From the NCBI GenBank assembly GCA_018658605.1, contig JABHUV010000211.1, positions 18,505-82,504 on the forward strand: DNA of 64,000 nt. Reading direction: 5' to 3'. Shown here in pieces: positions 37,874-46,931 of the stretch. The position numbers and the translations under genes were made by a program. This DNA is from Planctomycetaceae bacterium. Its GTDB lineage: Bacteria; Planctomycetota; Planctomycetia; Pirellulales; Pirellulaceae. The notes beneath the pieces were generated by a model. That model worked only from the letters and a program-made list of their open reading frames with translations, made no database searches and had not been told where the DNA came from. Positions within the stretch are counted from its first letter, which is position 1. The number at the start of each line of letters is the position of its first letter.

Positions 37874-39106
37874 CTATATGCGAGGTACTTCGACAGTGCG
37901 AATCATATCCGTGAGTATTTGATCGACTTCCTGCCCTTCGACTTCGGCTTCGGCTGTTAAGATGACTCGGTGTCTTAAAACAGGTAACGTGATTTGTACA
38001 ACATCATCGGGAATGGCGTAGTCTCGACCCTGGAACGCGGCTAACGTCCGTGCACCTTGCATTAGTGCGAGCCCCGCTCGAGGTGAAGCTCCCATATAGA
38101 TTTGAGGCCAATTCCTCGTTACTCGCACAATTCGATTGATGTAATCCACCAAAGCATCGTCAATCGTTACTGCGCCATTTTGTTTAATCGCCTCGTTGAT
38201 TTCCTCAGGTGTTGTTACCGTTTCGATTTCAGTTTGTAACCGATCAGAAATGTTTTCTTGCCGACTATGCATTTTCAATATGTCTGCCTCTTGAGCAGCG
38301 CTAGGATAATTAACGATTAGTTTCATCATGAATCGATCGAGCTGAGCTTCTGGCAGGTTATAAGTTCCCTCTTGCTCAACGGGGTTTTGTGTAGCAATGA
38401 CGATAAATGGGGGCGCGATTGGATAGCTAGTACCGTCGACTGTGACACGATGCTCTTGCATGATTTCTAGTAATGCGGCATGCGTTTTAGCAGGCGAGCG
38501 ATTGATTTCATCGGCGAGCAGCAATTGAGTGAAAACGGGGCCGGGGTGGAACTTGAATTCCTGTGTTTTCATATTAAAAACAGGCGCTCCGGTCACGTCC
38601 GATGGCATCAAGTCAGCGGTAAATTGAATTCGGCCAAAGTCACAGCCCAAGGCATGACCAAGCACGCGCACGAACAACGTCTTTCCAAGTCCAGGCACAC
38701 TTTCTATCAATACATGGCCGCTGGAGAAAAGTGATACCAGTGTCCCTAGTACCAACTCATCCTGCCCAATAAATATTTTGCTCACTTGCTCGGTCAATTT
38801 GAGAAACAACTTTCGCGTGGGCGTCATTTCACCGGTATGTTCCGTTGTTTCAATAGACATCTTGCCGATGGACTGTTCAATGTCCTTGTCCACCACAACT
38901 GCGGGTGGCGCCATCGAGACAGCCGCCGCCGCGGCTGCAGGTGCTAACGGCTGGGCGGCCAGCGGTGTAAGTGCCATGGTTTGAGGTGCGTTAGGCAGGG
39001 GAATTACCGTTTGGCAACTGGGACACTGTACTTGAGGTCCCGCAAATGCAGGGGGCAGGCTCAACGGCTGAGAACAAGATGGGCAGTTGAAGGTCATGGA
39101 ATTCAT
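37874..39106 (-). CDS. MoxR-type AAA+ ATPase with N-terminal zinc ribbon
   Basis: A 410-residue ATPase. The AAA+ core (about residues 90-400) shows Walker A ESVPGLGKTLFVR, Walker B LLLADEINRSPAKT, sensor VIATQNPVEQEGTYNLPEAQLDRF, and the lid with AYMGASPRAGLALM. Unusually, residues 1-40 contain CPSCSQPL and CPSCQTVIPLP, a four-cysteine zinc-ribbon-like module, followed by an Ala/Pro-rich linker. MoxR ATPases act as chaperones that load metal or assemble complexes. Within the operon it precedes DUF58 by 50 bases and follows the DUF4350 gene by 27 bases. Confidence 0.93.
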   Translation of the reverse strand: MNSMTFNCPSCSQPLSLPPAFAGPQVQCPSCQTVIPLPNAPQTMALTPLAAQPLAPAAAAAAVSMAPPAVVVDKDIEQSIGKMSIETTEHTGEMTPTRKLFLKLTEQVSKIFIGQDELVLGTLVSLFSSGHVLIESVPGLGKTLFVRVLGHALGCDFGRIQFTADLMPSDVTGAPVFNMKTQEFKFHPGPVFTQLLLADEINRSPAKTHAALLEIMQEHRVTVDGTSYPIAPPFIVIATQNPVEQEGTYNLPEAQLDRFMMKLIVNYPSAAQEADILKMHSRQENISDRLQTEIETVTTPEEINEAIKQNGAVTIDDALVDYINRIVRVTRNWPQIYMGASPRAGLALMQGARTLAAFQGRDYAIPDDVVQITLPVLRHRVILTAEAEVEGQEVDQILTDMIRTVEVPRI

Positions 39107-39133
39107 AGTGGTCTTTCTCTATAGTCGCCGAAG

Positions 39134-40408
39134 TTAGTACGGTTTCTTCTTCTGTTGTTGAGGTTTGTAGGTTTCGCTTTGATGTGCTCGCTGTTGGTAT
39201 TGAGATACACAATTGCGGGCGTATGTTTCATTGCCGCTGCGTCGCATCAGGTTGCCTAATGCATGAATATGTCGCCCAAAGTTTGCGACGGATTGTTTTC
39301 TGGTTTTGTCGTTAATCGTTGTTGTTAGTCCAAAAGCCGTTTTGGCTTTTCCGAAAATTGGATATCTAAAAAAACAATACACAATTCCGACTACGATGAG
39401 GTGCATGAGGATGAAGCCAAACGGCCATGACTGCAAGATAGTGAGAATGCTTGGTGGTAAAGGTGGAGCTGGATCATTCGTTATCACCGGAACGTTTTCT
39501 GAATCGTCGTAATCGCTTTCAAGAAAACAGACAACGCGTTTTTTTGGGCATTGTCGTATCATGGTGGCCGCAAGTTTGCGGTGTTCATGATTTACGAGCG
39601 GCACGTTTAGTAAGAACGAACCATTAACGACAGCATAGATTTTACTTCGATAAAAAATCTGACTCGTTATCTCCGTTACGATTGGGATGCCGTTGCTGTG
39701 TAGTTTAATATCGTAGTCGTACGTTGAAGATACTGCTGGCTGATCGATTGTTCCTGTGAAGTCCAAAAACCCTTGGACGCGCAGATGGAATTTTCCATTT
39801 TCCGTTCCAGCCAGCCACGCAGGATCGCCCTCGAGGCTTTTAATTGTCTTGACCGTTGAGTCGGCGTTCATTGTGAACCAGCCACAATCTTCCCCATCTT
39901 CGAGTTGCATTCGTTTTACTTGAAAAGCTCCCCACACATCGAGCATTTTGAGAGCGAGCAATATCTTTTCATCGTCAGTGGCATCCTTGGTGACTTCGAC
40001 CCAATAGTCCATTGTCGCATCGTAATCGCGACCAATAAAAATAAAGGTGCGATCTGGTTTAGCACTTAACCATTGCTCAATCGCTTCGACTTCTGCTTCG
40101 CCGGGCAAGCGGTAGCTATCCGGTGCCCAAACAATTACGTCCGCTCGACGAGTAGGTGTACCGAGGATGCGAGAATAAAAAATTTCCGACCCCGCATTCC
40201 TAAACATATCCGCCAATACTCCTGTACCATTTATGCTGTACGCACCCTCGGATTGATTGCCTTCGCCATAAGTGCGGTCAATATCGTCTTCATCCTGAGC
40301 GATAGTGATACTGGTGAAGATGTTGATTGTTAAAATGACCAATACGATCGAGAGTCGATTTTTAATATTGCTGCGATTGATAAAACTGGTGCGGGGATAT
40401 TGATTCAT
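39134..40408 (-). CDS. DUF4350 domain membrane protein
   Basis: A 424-residue protein whose start I place at ATG 40408, which overlaps the preceding stop by four bases (ATGA); a longer frame begins at 40474. It has an N-terminal signal or anchor (LSIVLVILTINIFTSITIAQ), a domain with VIVWAPDSYRLPGEAEVEAIEQWL (the DUF4350 glutamine-amidotransferase-like fold), and a C-terminal membrane helix (FILMHLIVVGIVYCFFRYP) before a basic tail. DUF4350 is regularly found beside DUF4129, MoxR and DUF58 genes. Its biochemical role is unknown. Confidence 0.78.
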   Translation of the reverse strand: MNQYPRTSFINRSNIKNRLSIVLVILTINIFTSITIAQDEDDIDRTYGEGNQSEGAYSINGTGVLADMFRNAGSEIFYSRILGTPTRRADVIVWAPDSYRLPGEAEVEAIEQWLSAKPDRTFIFIGRDYDATMDYWVEVTKDATDDEKILLALKMLDVWGAFQVKRMQLEDGEDCGWFTMNADSTVKTIKSLEGDPAWLAGTENGKFHLRVQGFLDFTGTIDQPAVSSTYDYDIKLHSNGIPIVTEITSQIFYRSKIYAVVNGSFLLNVPLVNHEHRKLAATMIRQCPKKRVVCFLESDYDDSENVPVITNDPAPPLPPSILTILQSWPFGFILMHLIVVGIVYCFFRYPIFGKAKTAFGLTTTINDKTRKQSVANFGRHIHALGNLMRRSGNETYARNCVSQYQQRAHQSETYKPQQQKKKPY

Positions 40409-41487
40409 GCTCGCACTCCTGTGGTCGGAGTGGGTTGACTGAGAGCGCGGAAAATATCGACATTGCCCCAGCATTGTTGGAATTGAGATTGGGTCAGATC
40501 GTGGTTCCCGAAAAAGACATCCTCAAAAGCGCGGACGGTCAGTCGCAGAGTATCCTGCAGTTGATTGTGGCCGGTTACTTCGCGCAGATATTGATGATTT
40601 GTTTTGCCTCGCGTCAGTCGTATAAGATTGTTTTTGTCGAGTTGAATAAGCTTGTAGCTGAACAAATAGATGATTGCTTGATTGTAGTCGCCGTTGTCAT
40701 AGCATTCTCGGACACGATCGAGCAAGTTCTTAAATGCTGGATTAAGTTGGACCGGTAGTTCCTCTAAGCGGTCTTCCTCGGATAAATCGCTCGGTCTCGA
40801 AGGTAAACCAGGGTCTTTATTTGTTTGTTCACGGTTGATAATAGCCCAGACGATTAAGCCAATAACACCAATGACGAGTACAGCAAGGATTCCCCAAAAA
40901 ATAACTTCAACAAGCCCGGCAGCACCTTCAAAAAAGTCGAGATCAGGAGTCCATTCGCTACTGCGTTGCGCCGGAGGCGATGCAGATGAATTTCCGCTAG
41001 AGGGGTCGAGTCCACCATCAGAGGAAGAACCGTTGCCCTGCGGGCTATTCGGATTGGCTTGGCCATTACCCCCAGAATTTGCCTCGGCCTCCTCACCTAA
41101 TTTGTTAATGTATTCTTCCCATTTATCTAAAAACGATTCGGAGTCAAAGTCTGCATCGAATTCTCCCATATCCGGTGCTGGCATATCACCGAAATCCATA
41201 TCGCCAAAATCCATGTCTTCGAGGCCTTTAAGCATTTCCTCGATGTTCTGTTCACTTTGTTCTAAGCGTTCTCGTAGTCGCTGCATCCACTCAGTATCAA
41301 GTGGGATTCGCTTTAATACGTCATGTTGTTCGTCATACCAAGGAAAAGGTGTCTCGCGTTGCAAAGCACGCTTTCCAGATTCGACGGATGTATCGTGTTG
41401 AGCTAGGGAGTCGTGAGGGTGTCCTAAGGCAATGAATACGTAGACTGATAGGATGCAGAGAGGTGACAGCATTGAATGTAGTTTCAT
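40405..41487 (-). CDS. DUF4129 domain membrane protein
   Basis: A 360-residue protein. A signal peptide (LCILSVYVFIALG) is followed by an acidic, Met/Asp-rich segment (DMDFGDMDFGDMPAPDMGEFD), a Ser/Asn/Gly-rich linker, and one membrane helix (VIFWGILAVLVIGVIGLIVWAII). The C-terminal DUF4129 domain has the typical ALIYLFSYKLIQLDKNNLIRLTRGKTN pattern (AxxxLxx...L...T..E) and a catalytic-looking FFGNHDLTQSQFQ end. It starts 17 bases after the preceding membrane gene and overlaps the next gene. DUF4129 domains are associated with transglutaminase/MoxR clusters in envelope assembly. Confidence 0.8.
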   Translation of the reverse strand: MKLHSMLSPLCILSVYVFIALGHPHDSLAQHDTSVESGKRALQRETPFPWYDEQHDVLKRIPLDTEWMQRLRERLEQSEQNIEEMLKGLEDMDFGDMDFGDMPAPDMGEFDADFDSESFLDKWEEYINKLGEEAEANSGGNGQANPNSPQGNGSSSDGGLDPSSGNSSASPPAQRSSEWTPDLDFFEGAAGLVEVIFWGILAVLVIGVIGLIVWAIINREQTNKDPGLPSRPSDLSEEDRLEELPVQLNPAFKNLLDRVRECYDNGDYNQAIIYLFSYKLIQLDKNNLIRLTRGKTNHQYLREVTGHNQLQDTLRLTVRAFEDVFFGNHDLTQSQFQQCWGNVDIFRALSQPTPTTGVRA

Positions 41488-41504
41488 AATTACCCGCCTT
41501 TCCG

Positions 41505-42461
41505 TTACCAGTTTGTGCCCAGTGGTTGCCGTTGTTTGATCCGCATAGCTTCACTGCGAATTTTTAATTCCGCTTCCCATCCCTCTAATAATATACGGGT
41601 GTCGAGGTAGTTGAGAAATCGTACGACCGATGTGTAGAGTACCGCAAGCCAGCAAGCAATTGGAAAGATCCAGCGAGCGGTTAAATCGAGATGTTCCATG
41701 GTTCCTGTTTCGGTAAACAGGTTAACAGAAAGGAAGGTTAGACAGCCGTGCAAGCAAATTGCCAAACAACAGCCAACGACTAATCCGTATATTGACCGCC
41801 CAAATACATTACCACCAACGGTTGTATGAAGCATGCGACTGCGTTGTTTTAAGGACATTTTGCTAGTCGACTCAGCAGCGGATTGTTCGAGCAGAATGAT
41901 TTCCAAAATGAACGGTCTAGCAGCACGCACCCAAATAAATACGAAGAATGTGATCATTATGCCCGCTAAAATAAATCCGCGGGTTATGCTGTCCGGTGTC
42001 TTCATTAATGCGGTGAGCAGGACGATAAATAGAACACCACGTTTCAGCCCTAGGCTACCAAAAATGGTCCCAGTGTTTTTAAGGCCTATTTTAATAATAC
42101 TTGAGAGGGTTGGCGCTTCGTTAAAAATTAACTTACCTAACATGACGGTCGACAAGATTGAGGCTAAAGGAGCCTCAATAATGATCAAAATTACTTGTAA
42201 GACGAGAAACGTTTTGTAGCTAATGTCTGACGACGTATAGGTTTCTTCGACGATCGAAGTCCGCATTTGGAAAGCTAGGTTGTAGTCCAATGTGAGGATA
42301 TGTCCGATTAGCAGATTGTTAAGCACCAGCAGTGGTATGGCTATCATCGCAAAAGACAAAAAAATCTGGACGGGAAATCTGCAAATGACGTGTAGTGCAA
42401 TATCAAGCAACTCGTTTTCATTGCGGTTGCGAATTTGAATATGAGTCTTATCTAATTGCAT
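41505..42461 (-). CDS. polytopic membrane protein of the MoxR operon
   Basis: A 318-residue protein. I choose ATG 42461 because AAAGGAG lies 6 bases upstream; this start overlaps the end of the SpoIIM-like gene by 14 bases. A longer frame begins at 42524. About six membrane segments are visible (IFLSFAMIAIPLLVLNNLLI, VLQVILIIIEAPLASI, GVLFIVLLTAL, LAGIMITFFVFIWV, IYGLVVGCCLAICLHG, WIFPIACWLAVLYTS). I do not recognise a family. Its conserved position in the operon suggests a structural part of the MoxR-linked membrane complex. Confidence 0.75.
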   Translation of the reverse strand: MQLDKTHIQIRNRNENELLDIALHVICRFPVQIFLSFAMIAIPLLVLNNLLIGHILTLDYNLAFQMRTSIVEETYTSSDISYKTFLVLQVILIIIEAPLASILSTVMLGKLIFNEAPTLSSIIKIGLKNTGTIFGSLGLKRGVLFIVLLTALMKTPDSITRGFILAGIMITFFVFIWVRAARPFILEIILLEQSAAESTSKMSLKQRSRMLHTTVGGNVFGRSIYGLVVGCCLAICLHGCLTFLSVNLFTETGTMEHLDLTARWIFPIACWLAVLYTSVVRFLNYLDTRILLEGWEAELKIRSEAMRIKQRQPLGTNW

Positions 42462-43458
42462 ATTGTTCTCCTTTGACGATCCCCAAAGCAGATAGGAGAC
42501 CCAAGACAATAATGTAAAATACAATAAAGACTGTCGAACTGATTGCTACTGTTGCTTTAAAAGAGTATGGAAGATCTGAGGGTGAAATAAAACCTTCGAT
42601 AATCGCCGCAAAGAAAAAGAACAGAATTGATAATCCGATGACCGGAATGCAGCGGTGGCCAGCTTTTTGAAGCGAGGCTTTTCTAGTTAACCCATTGGTG
42701 TTGACCCAGGACAATCCAAGCCGCAAACCACCGGCCGCTGCGAGCACAATGGCCGTCAATTCAAAAGGTCCGTGTGCGGTTACGAATTCAAAGAAGTTAT
42801 CAGTCATGAGAACATCCGGCCGAGCCATATAGCCGAAGATAGCACCTAGGAAGGCGGCATTAAACAACGTAGTCACGATGCCTGGGATTATTAGGATGCC
42901 CGTGACAAAACAGACTAATCCGATTCCTGTATTGTGGTTGATGTAGAATCCAGCCATATCGGATTTCATTCCGATTCCGGATTCGGTTGACCCAATCGGA
43001 TTGGTATACATCGCTTCCAAACTAAGCAAAGCCTCTTCACCTACGATTTCCGTGTGATAATCTGGGAAATAGGTAGATTCAAAAGCGAGAAATGCGGACA
43101 ACAAAAATGTGCCATAGAAAAATATTAACATAAACCAAAAATAGCGGTCCAGCAAAATCTGCCGCGGAGCATCAAATGTTAATACCATGATCCAAGCGGT
43201 GATTTGAAAACGACGAGTGCGGTAAAGTCGGCTATGTGCACGACCAACGAGCCGGTGCAAATATTCTACTGTGTCGGGTGGCAAATTATAGGAATCGGCT
43301 AAAGCCAAATCCGCACAAGCGCTGCGATACAGAGTGGCAAAGTCTGAAAGCCGCTCGGCTCCCAATTTTTTTGCAGATCTCCAATTGACTGTATCACAGA
43401 GCTCGTCAAGTGCTTGCCATTGATGTTGTCGCTGGGCTAATAGGTCCGCTACTTTCAT
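42448..43458 (-). CDS. SpoIIM-like (stage II sporulation protein M) membrane protein
   Basis: A 336-residue protein of the SpoIIM/YvdA-type family. An N-terminal soluble helical part (MKVADLLAQRQHQWQALDEL...YRSACADLALA) and the motif YLHRLVGRAHSRLYRTR are typical of the family. Several membrane helices follow (FWFMLIFFYGTFLLSAFLA, IGLVCFVTGILIIPGIVTTLFNAAFLGAIFGYM, ELTAIVLAAAGGLRLGLSW, CIPVIGLSILFFFFAAIIEGF). It overlaps its neighbours on both sides (4 bases with RDD, 14 bases with the next gene). In bacteria that do not sporulate this family travels with RDD and MoxR/DUF58 genes. Confidence 0.82.
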   Translation of the reverse strand: MKVADLLAQRQHQWQALDELCDTVNWRSAKKLGAERLSDFATLYRSACADLALADSYNLPPDTVEYLHRLVGRAHSRLYRTRRFQITAWIMVLTFDAPRQILLDRYFWFMLIFFYGTFLLSAFLAFESTYFPDYHTEIVGEEALLSLEAMYTNPIGSTESGIGMKSDMAGFYINHNTGIGLVCFVTGILIIPGIVTTLFNAAFLGAIFGYMARPDVLMTDNFFEFVTAHGPFELTAIVLAAAGGLRLGLSWVNTNGLTRKASLQKAGHRCIPVIGLSILFFFFAAIIEGFISPSDLPYSFKATVAISSTVFIVFYIIVLGLLSALGIVKGEQYAIR

Positions 43459-44471
43459 AGAATATTACCTCGCGTTGGTGGCCTAGACGGAGGTGTTTGT
43501 CTGGGTGTAATTTGGGGAGCCAGAGGTTGAGTGATAGGTTGAGCCACGTTCTGTGGATAAGGGGATTGAGCGAATCCGAGGGGGTTGGTAGGTGCGATGA
43601 CTGCTAATGGAGATGTTAGTGGAACTTCGTCTTGGGCGTCTGAAACGAAGGCTCGGTAATATAATGCCTGTAGTAGCAGATCAGGGTTAATGTTTGGGTC
43701 AAGTTTGAGTTGTTTACATAATGGCTCAGCAAGATGGTTAGCAATTTCATTGCGCCGTTGTTGGGCCAAACGATTGCGTTGGTCGATAAAGTGAGCAAGC
43801 GCTTGAGACATGCCTTGGTCTGGTTTGAAATTTGCGGGTAACAGCGAAGCAATATGCAGTACGTTGGGGTGTCGCACATCATGCAACCCTTGCGTCGGTT
43901 GTTTTTGATCGACAATAACCATTGTGCCGGCAACGAGGTCCCCGAGCCGTTGGAAACGTTTGTTCAAACTCATGACGAGCAATCCAACCATAAATGTTGG
44001 GATGAACGACAATTGGAAAACCGGCGAGTTCCCCCAATTGATACCAAAGGCAGCGGGAGCAACTAAAGGAAACGTGTCGGCCATTCGCAGCATATTACGT
44101 AGAACGGCTTGCATCGCATTCATCGGCTTGCCGTCGACCGTGACTGATCGTAAGCCGAGCATGCGTTTACCAGGAGTTTGGCCGTTCATGTAAATTTCGA
44201 ATAGTATTCCATACATCCAGATGACAATGAGCTGGATAACTTGGAACATCGCGTGGCCAATCCCCCCCAATTGGTGATCGATGATGAGCGAAAGTATATA
44301 TAAGCCAAAGAGGATGGCAGTACGAATACCAATATCAATTAGAAAAGCAAAAGCTCGTTGAAATGGCCCTGCTACGTGATAGTCAAATGTGATGTTTTCG
44401 GGCGTGACGATTGAGATGGTGCCATCAATCGGATCAATGGCGTCTCGGATACCTCGGCTATCTTGCGTCAT
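43455..44471 (-). CDS. RDD family membrane protein, first gene of the MoxR operon
   Basis: A 338-residue protein. The RDD domain (about 25-185) begins with VAGPFQRAFAFLIDIGIRTAILFGLYIL, continues with VIWMYGILFEIYMNGQTPGKRMLGLRSVTVDG, and ends with NKRFQRLGDLVAGTMVI, the family signature of conserved Arg and two Asp. Two or three membrane segments are present. The C-terminal third is soluble and Pro/Gln/Thr-rich and probably cytoplasmic. The 4-base overlap with the SpoIIM-like gene ties the operon together. Transport of small solutes is proposed for RDD proteins; here the envelope role is inferred from context. Confidence 0.85.
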   Translation of the reverse strand: MTQDSRGIRDAIDPIDGTISIVTPENITFDYHVAGPFQRAFAFLIDIGIRTAILFGLYILSLIIDHQLGGIGHAMFQVIQLIVIWMYGILFEIYMNGQTPGKRMLGLRSVTVDGKPMNAMQAVLRNMLRMADTFPLVAPAAFGINWGNSPVFQLSFIPTFMVGLLVMSLNKRFQRLGDLVAGTMVIVDQKQPTQGLHDVRHPNVLHIASLLPANFKPDQGMSQALAHFIDQRNRLAQQRRNEIANHLAEPLCKQLKLDPNINPDLLLQALYYRAFVSDAQDEVPLTSPLAVIAPTNPLGFAQSPYPQNVAQPITQPLAPQITPRQTPPSRPPTRGNIL

Positions 44472-45050
44472 GGATGCCTAGCGAGTGTGTATTATCGAAA
44501 AAACGATTTGATAAAGGGGAAATCAGTTAAATAATAACTGTCTAACTTCTATTAAATCATAACCAAAAAACAGCAATAGTTGGTTATCTTCTTACGATAG
44601 CACATAATATTTATAGACACTAAAAAAGTCCTTTATGATTAGGCTACCGCAGATATCACGAGGTGTATAACATTATTGATTTGGCTCCGCTGGCATAGTA
44701 TTAGATTGCCTTATTTTAGAGCGATGCTGGCTACTTAAAGCCGACATTAGTGCCGGAAAAATATCGCAGAGAAAAGTTGGTTTTTATGATGAATATGTGG
44801 TTCAACGAGTCGAGTTGAGGTGGTAGATTTCAAGTATTCATGTGTAAAATTTGCATTAGTTTAGTTTATATTTTTTAATGGATGCTAACTGCAAAACAAA
44901 AAATAGAAATTGTCGATTGCTGACTTGAGATTGCGATGATTGTAAGCATTACTAATTCTATTTCCCACCTCTATTATCTCTAATTTTGAATTGCGTATTC
45001 TGTTCGTACTAACACCTCACGTTCAATAATAATCTAAGAGCTCAGCAAAA
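44472..45050. other. 579-base AT-rich divergent region between the MoxR operon and the KOR genes
   Basis: The largest gap in the window. It shows no plausible protein gene on either strand and no tRNA. Stop codons occur frequently in all frames I followed. It should contain promoters for both operons. I looked for tmRNA, RNase P, SRP and 6S signatures by eye and did not find them, so an unannotated small RNA cannot be excluded. Confidence 0.5.
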
Positions 45051-46895
45051 ATGTCTACAACGACTACTCCGGAAAAAGTAACAGGCGCAACAATTAGATT
45101 TGCTGGTGACTCAGGCGACGGAATGCAACTGTCTGGGACTCAACTCACCAACACGTCGGCTCTAGCGGGAAACGACGTCGCGACTTTTCCAGACTACCCA
45201 GCAGAGATTCGCGCACCTCGAGGAACTCGGGCAGGTGTCTCTGGGTTTCAAGTGCAGATTGCTGCGGAAGATATTTTTACGCCTGGCGACCAACTTGATA
45301 CACTTGTCGTGATGAATCCAGCGGCGTTAGTTACGAACATCGGAGACCTCAAAACGGGTGGCACACTGATTGTCAATGAAGATAGCTTCCAAGACAAAGA
45401 TCTACGGTTAGCTAAACTCGATGAGAATCCTCTAGATGGCGCAGGCCTAGATGAATATCGAGTCATCAAAATTAAAATGACACTGCTCACTCGAACCGCT
45501 GTCGAAGAATTAGGATTGAGCACAAAGATAGCTGATCGATGTAAGAACTTTTTTGCAATGGGGTTTGTCTACTGGCTCTACAATCGCGACCTACAGCCTA
45601 CCTTAGATTTTATCCAAGCAAAGTTTGGTGGTATCCCAGACATTGCCGAGGCTAACGAGAAATCACTTAAGGCGGGATTTAATTATGGTGAGACAACCGA
45701 AGCGGCAATTAGTACCTACCAAGTAGACCAAGCGACGTTACCCAAGGGTAGATACCGTAATATCATGGGAAACCAGGCGTTGGCAATTGGTTGCATTGCG
45801 GCAGCGAGGCTCAGTGAACGAGACTTGTTTTTGGGTAGTTATCCAATTACGCCAGCCTCTGATATTTTGCACGAGCTAAGTAAACATAAAAAACATGGTG
45901 TACGGACGTTTCAAGCGGAAGATGAGATTGCAGCTGTTTGTTCTGCAATTGGTGCTTCATTTGCAGGTCACATGGCGATTACAACATCGAGCGGTCCAGG
46001 TATAGCACTTAAGGGCGAAGCGATGGGATTGGGGATGATTCTTGAGTTGCCCATGCTTATTATCAACGTCCAACGTGGTGGTCCAAGTACCGGGTTACCG
46101 ACCAAAACGGAACAGTCCGACTTGTATCAAGCAATGTATGGTCGTAACGGTGAATCACCGTTACCGGTAATTGCCCCGCAGAGTCCGTCAGACTGTTTTA
46201 CTGTGGCAATTGATGCTTGGCGTATTGCGGCGGCCTTTATGTGCCCAGTGATTATCTTGTCTGATGGATACATCGCGAATGGTGCCGAGCCGTGGAAGAT
46301 CCCCACCTTTGATTCTCTTGAAAAAATAGAAATTACGCACCCTGCCCCTCGGGAAGACGACGATCCAGTATTCTTGCCCTACTCGCGTGATGAAAATCTC
46401 GCACGACCGTGGGCCTTGCCGGGTACCAAGGGTCTTGAACATAGAATTGGCGGATTGGAAAAAGCCGCCAAGACTGGCAATGTCAGTTATGACCCGGACA
46501 ACCACCAAGCGATGTGTGAATTGCGGCAGGAAAAAATAGATCGCATTGCTGATTTTGTTCCACCACAAGAAGTGTTTGGACCTGAAAAGGGTGATGTGCT
46601 TGTTTTGAGTTGGGGTGGTACCTACGGTGCTTGCCGCACAGCAGTGACACGTGCTCAGTTAGATGGTAAAAGTGTAGCTCACGCTCAACTACGTTTCCTT
46701 AATCCGTTCCCAAGTAATCTTGAAGAAGTCCTCAATAACTATGATAACATCCTTATTCCGGAATTGAATTTAGGACAACTCAAAACAATGATCCAAGCGA
46801 AGTATCTTATTGAATGCATCGGATTAAATAAGGTAAAAGGTCGCCCATTTGCAATTGTTGAAATTGAGCAACGCATCGCAGAACTTACCAGTTAA
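45051..46895 (+). CDS. korA: 2-oxoacid:ferredoxin oxidoreductase, alpha (gamma-alpha fused) subunit
   Basis: A 614-residue subunit in which the gamma domain (about residues 10-200, IRFAGDSGDGMQLSGTQL and PAEIRAPRGTRAGVSGFQV) is fused to the alpha domain (from about 220, GNQALAIGCIAAARLSERDLFLGSYPITPASDILHEL). This is the KorA type of 2-oxoglutarate:ferredoxin oxidoreductase, which oxidatively decarboxylates 2-oxoglutarate to succinyl-CoA with ferredoxin in the TCA cycle. QRGGPSTGLPTKTEQSDL is the conserved block. The beta subunit follows after 36 bases. The precise 2-oxoacid is inferred from the two-subunit architecture. Confidence 0.92.
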   Translation: MSTTTTPEKVTGATIRFAGDSGDGMQLSGTQLTNTSALAGNDVATFPDYPAEIRAPRGTRAGVSGFQVQIAAEDIFTPGDQLDTLVVMNPAALVTNIGDLKTGGTLIVNEDSFQDKDLRLAKLDENPLDGAGLDEYRVIKIKMTLLTRTAVEELGLSTKIADRCKNFFAMGFVYWLYNRDLQPTLDFIQAKFGGIPDIAEANEKSLKAGFNYGETTEAAISTYQVDQATLPKGRYRNIMGNQALAIGCIAAARLSERDLFLGSYPITPASDILHELSKHKKHGVRTFQAEDEIAAVCSAIGASFAGHMAITTSSGPGIALKGEAMGLGMILELPMLIINVQRGGPSTGLPTKTEQSDLYQAMYGRNGESPLPVIAPQSPSDCFTVAIDAWRIAAAFMCPVIILSDGYIANGAEPWKIPTFDSLEKIEITHPAPREDDDPVFLPYSRDENLARPWALPGTKGLEHRIGGLEKAAKTGNVSYDPDNHQAMCELRQEKIDRIADFVPPQEVFGPEKGDVLVLSWGGTYGACRTAVTRAQLDGKSVAHAQLRFLNPFPSNLEEVLNNYDNILIPELNLGQLKTMIQAKYLIECIGLNKVKGRPFAIVEIEQRIAELTS

Positions 46896-46931
46896 TTTGT
46901 ATTACACGAACCGACAACTAGGAATCTAGTC

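Noticed and set aside
40835..41401. 188-codon frame opposite the DUF4129 gene
   Set aside because: It lies wholly antisense to a gene with clear domain, signal peptide and overlapping neighbours; Ser/Pro-rich content is a reflection of the acidic and Asn/Gly linker on the other strand.
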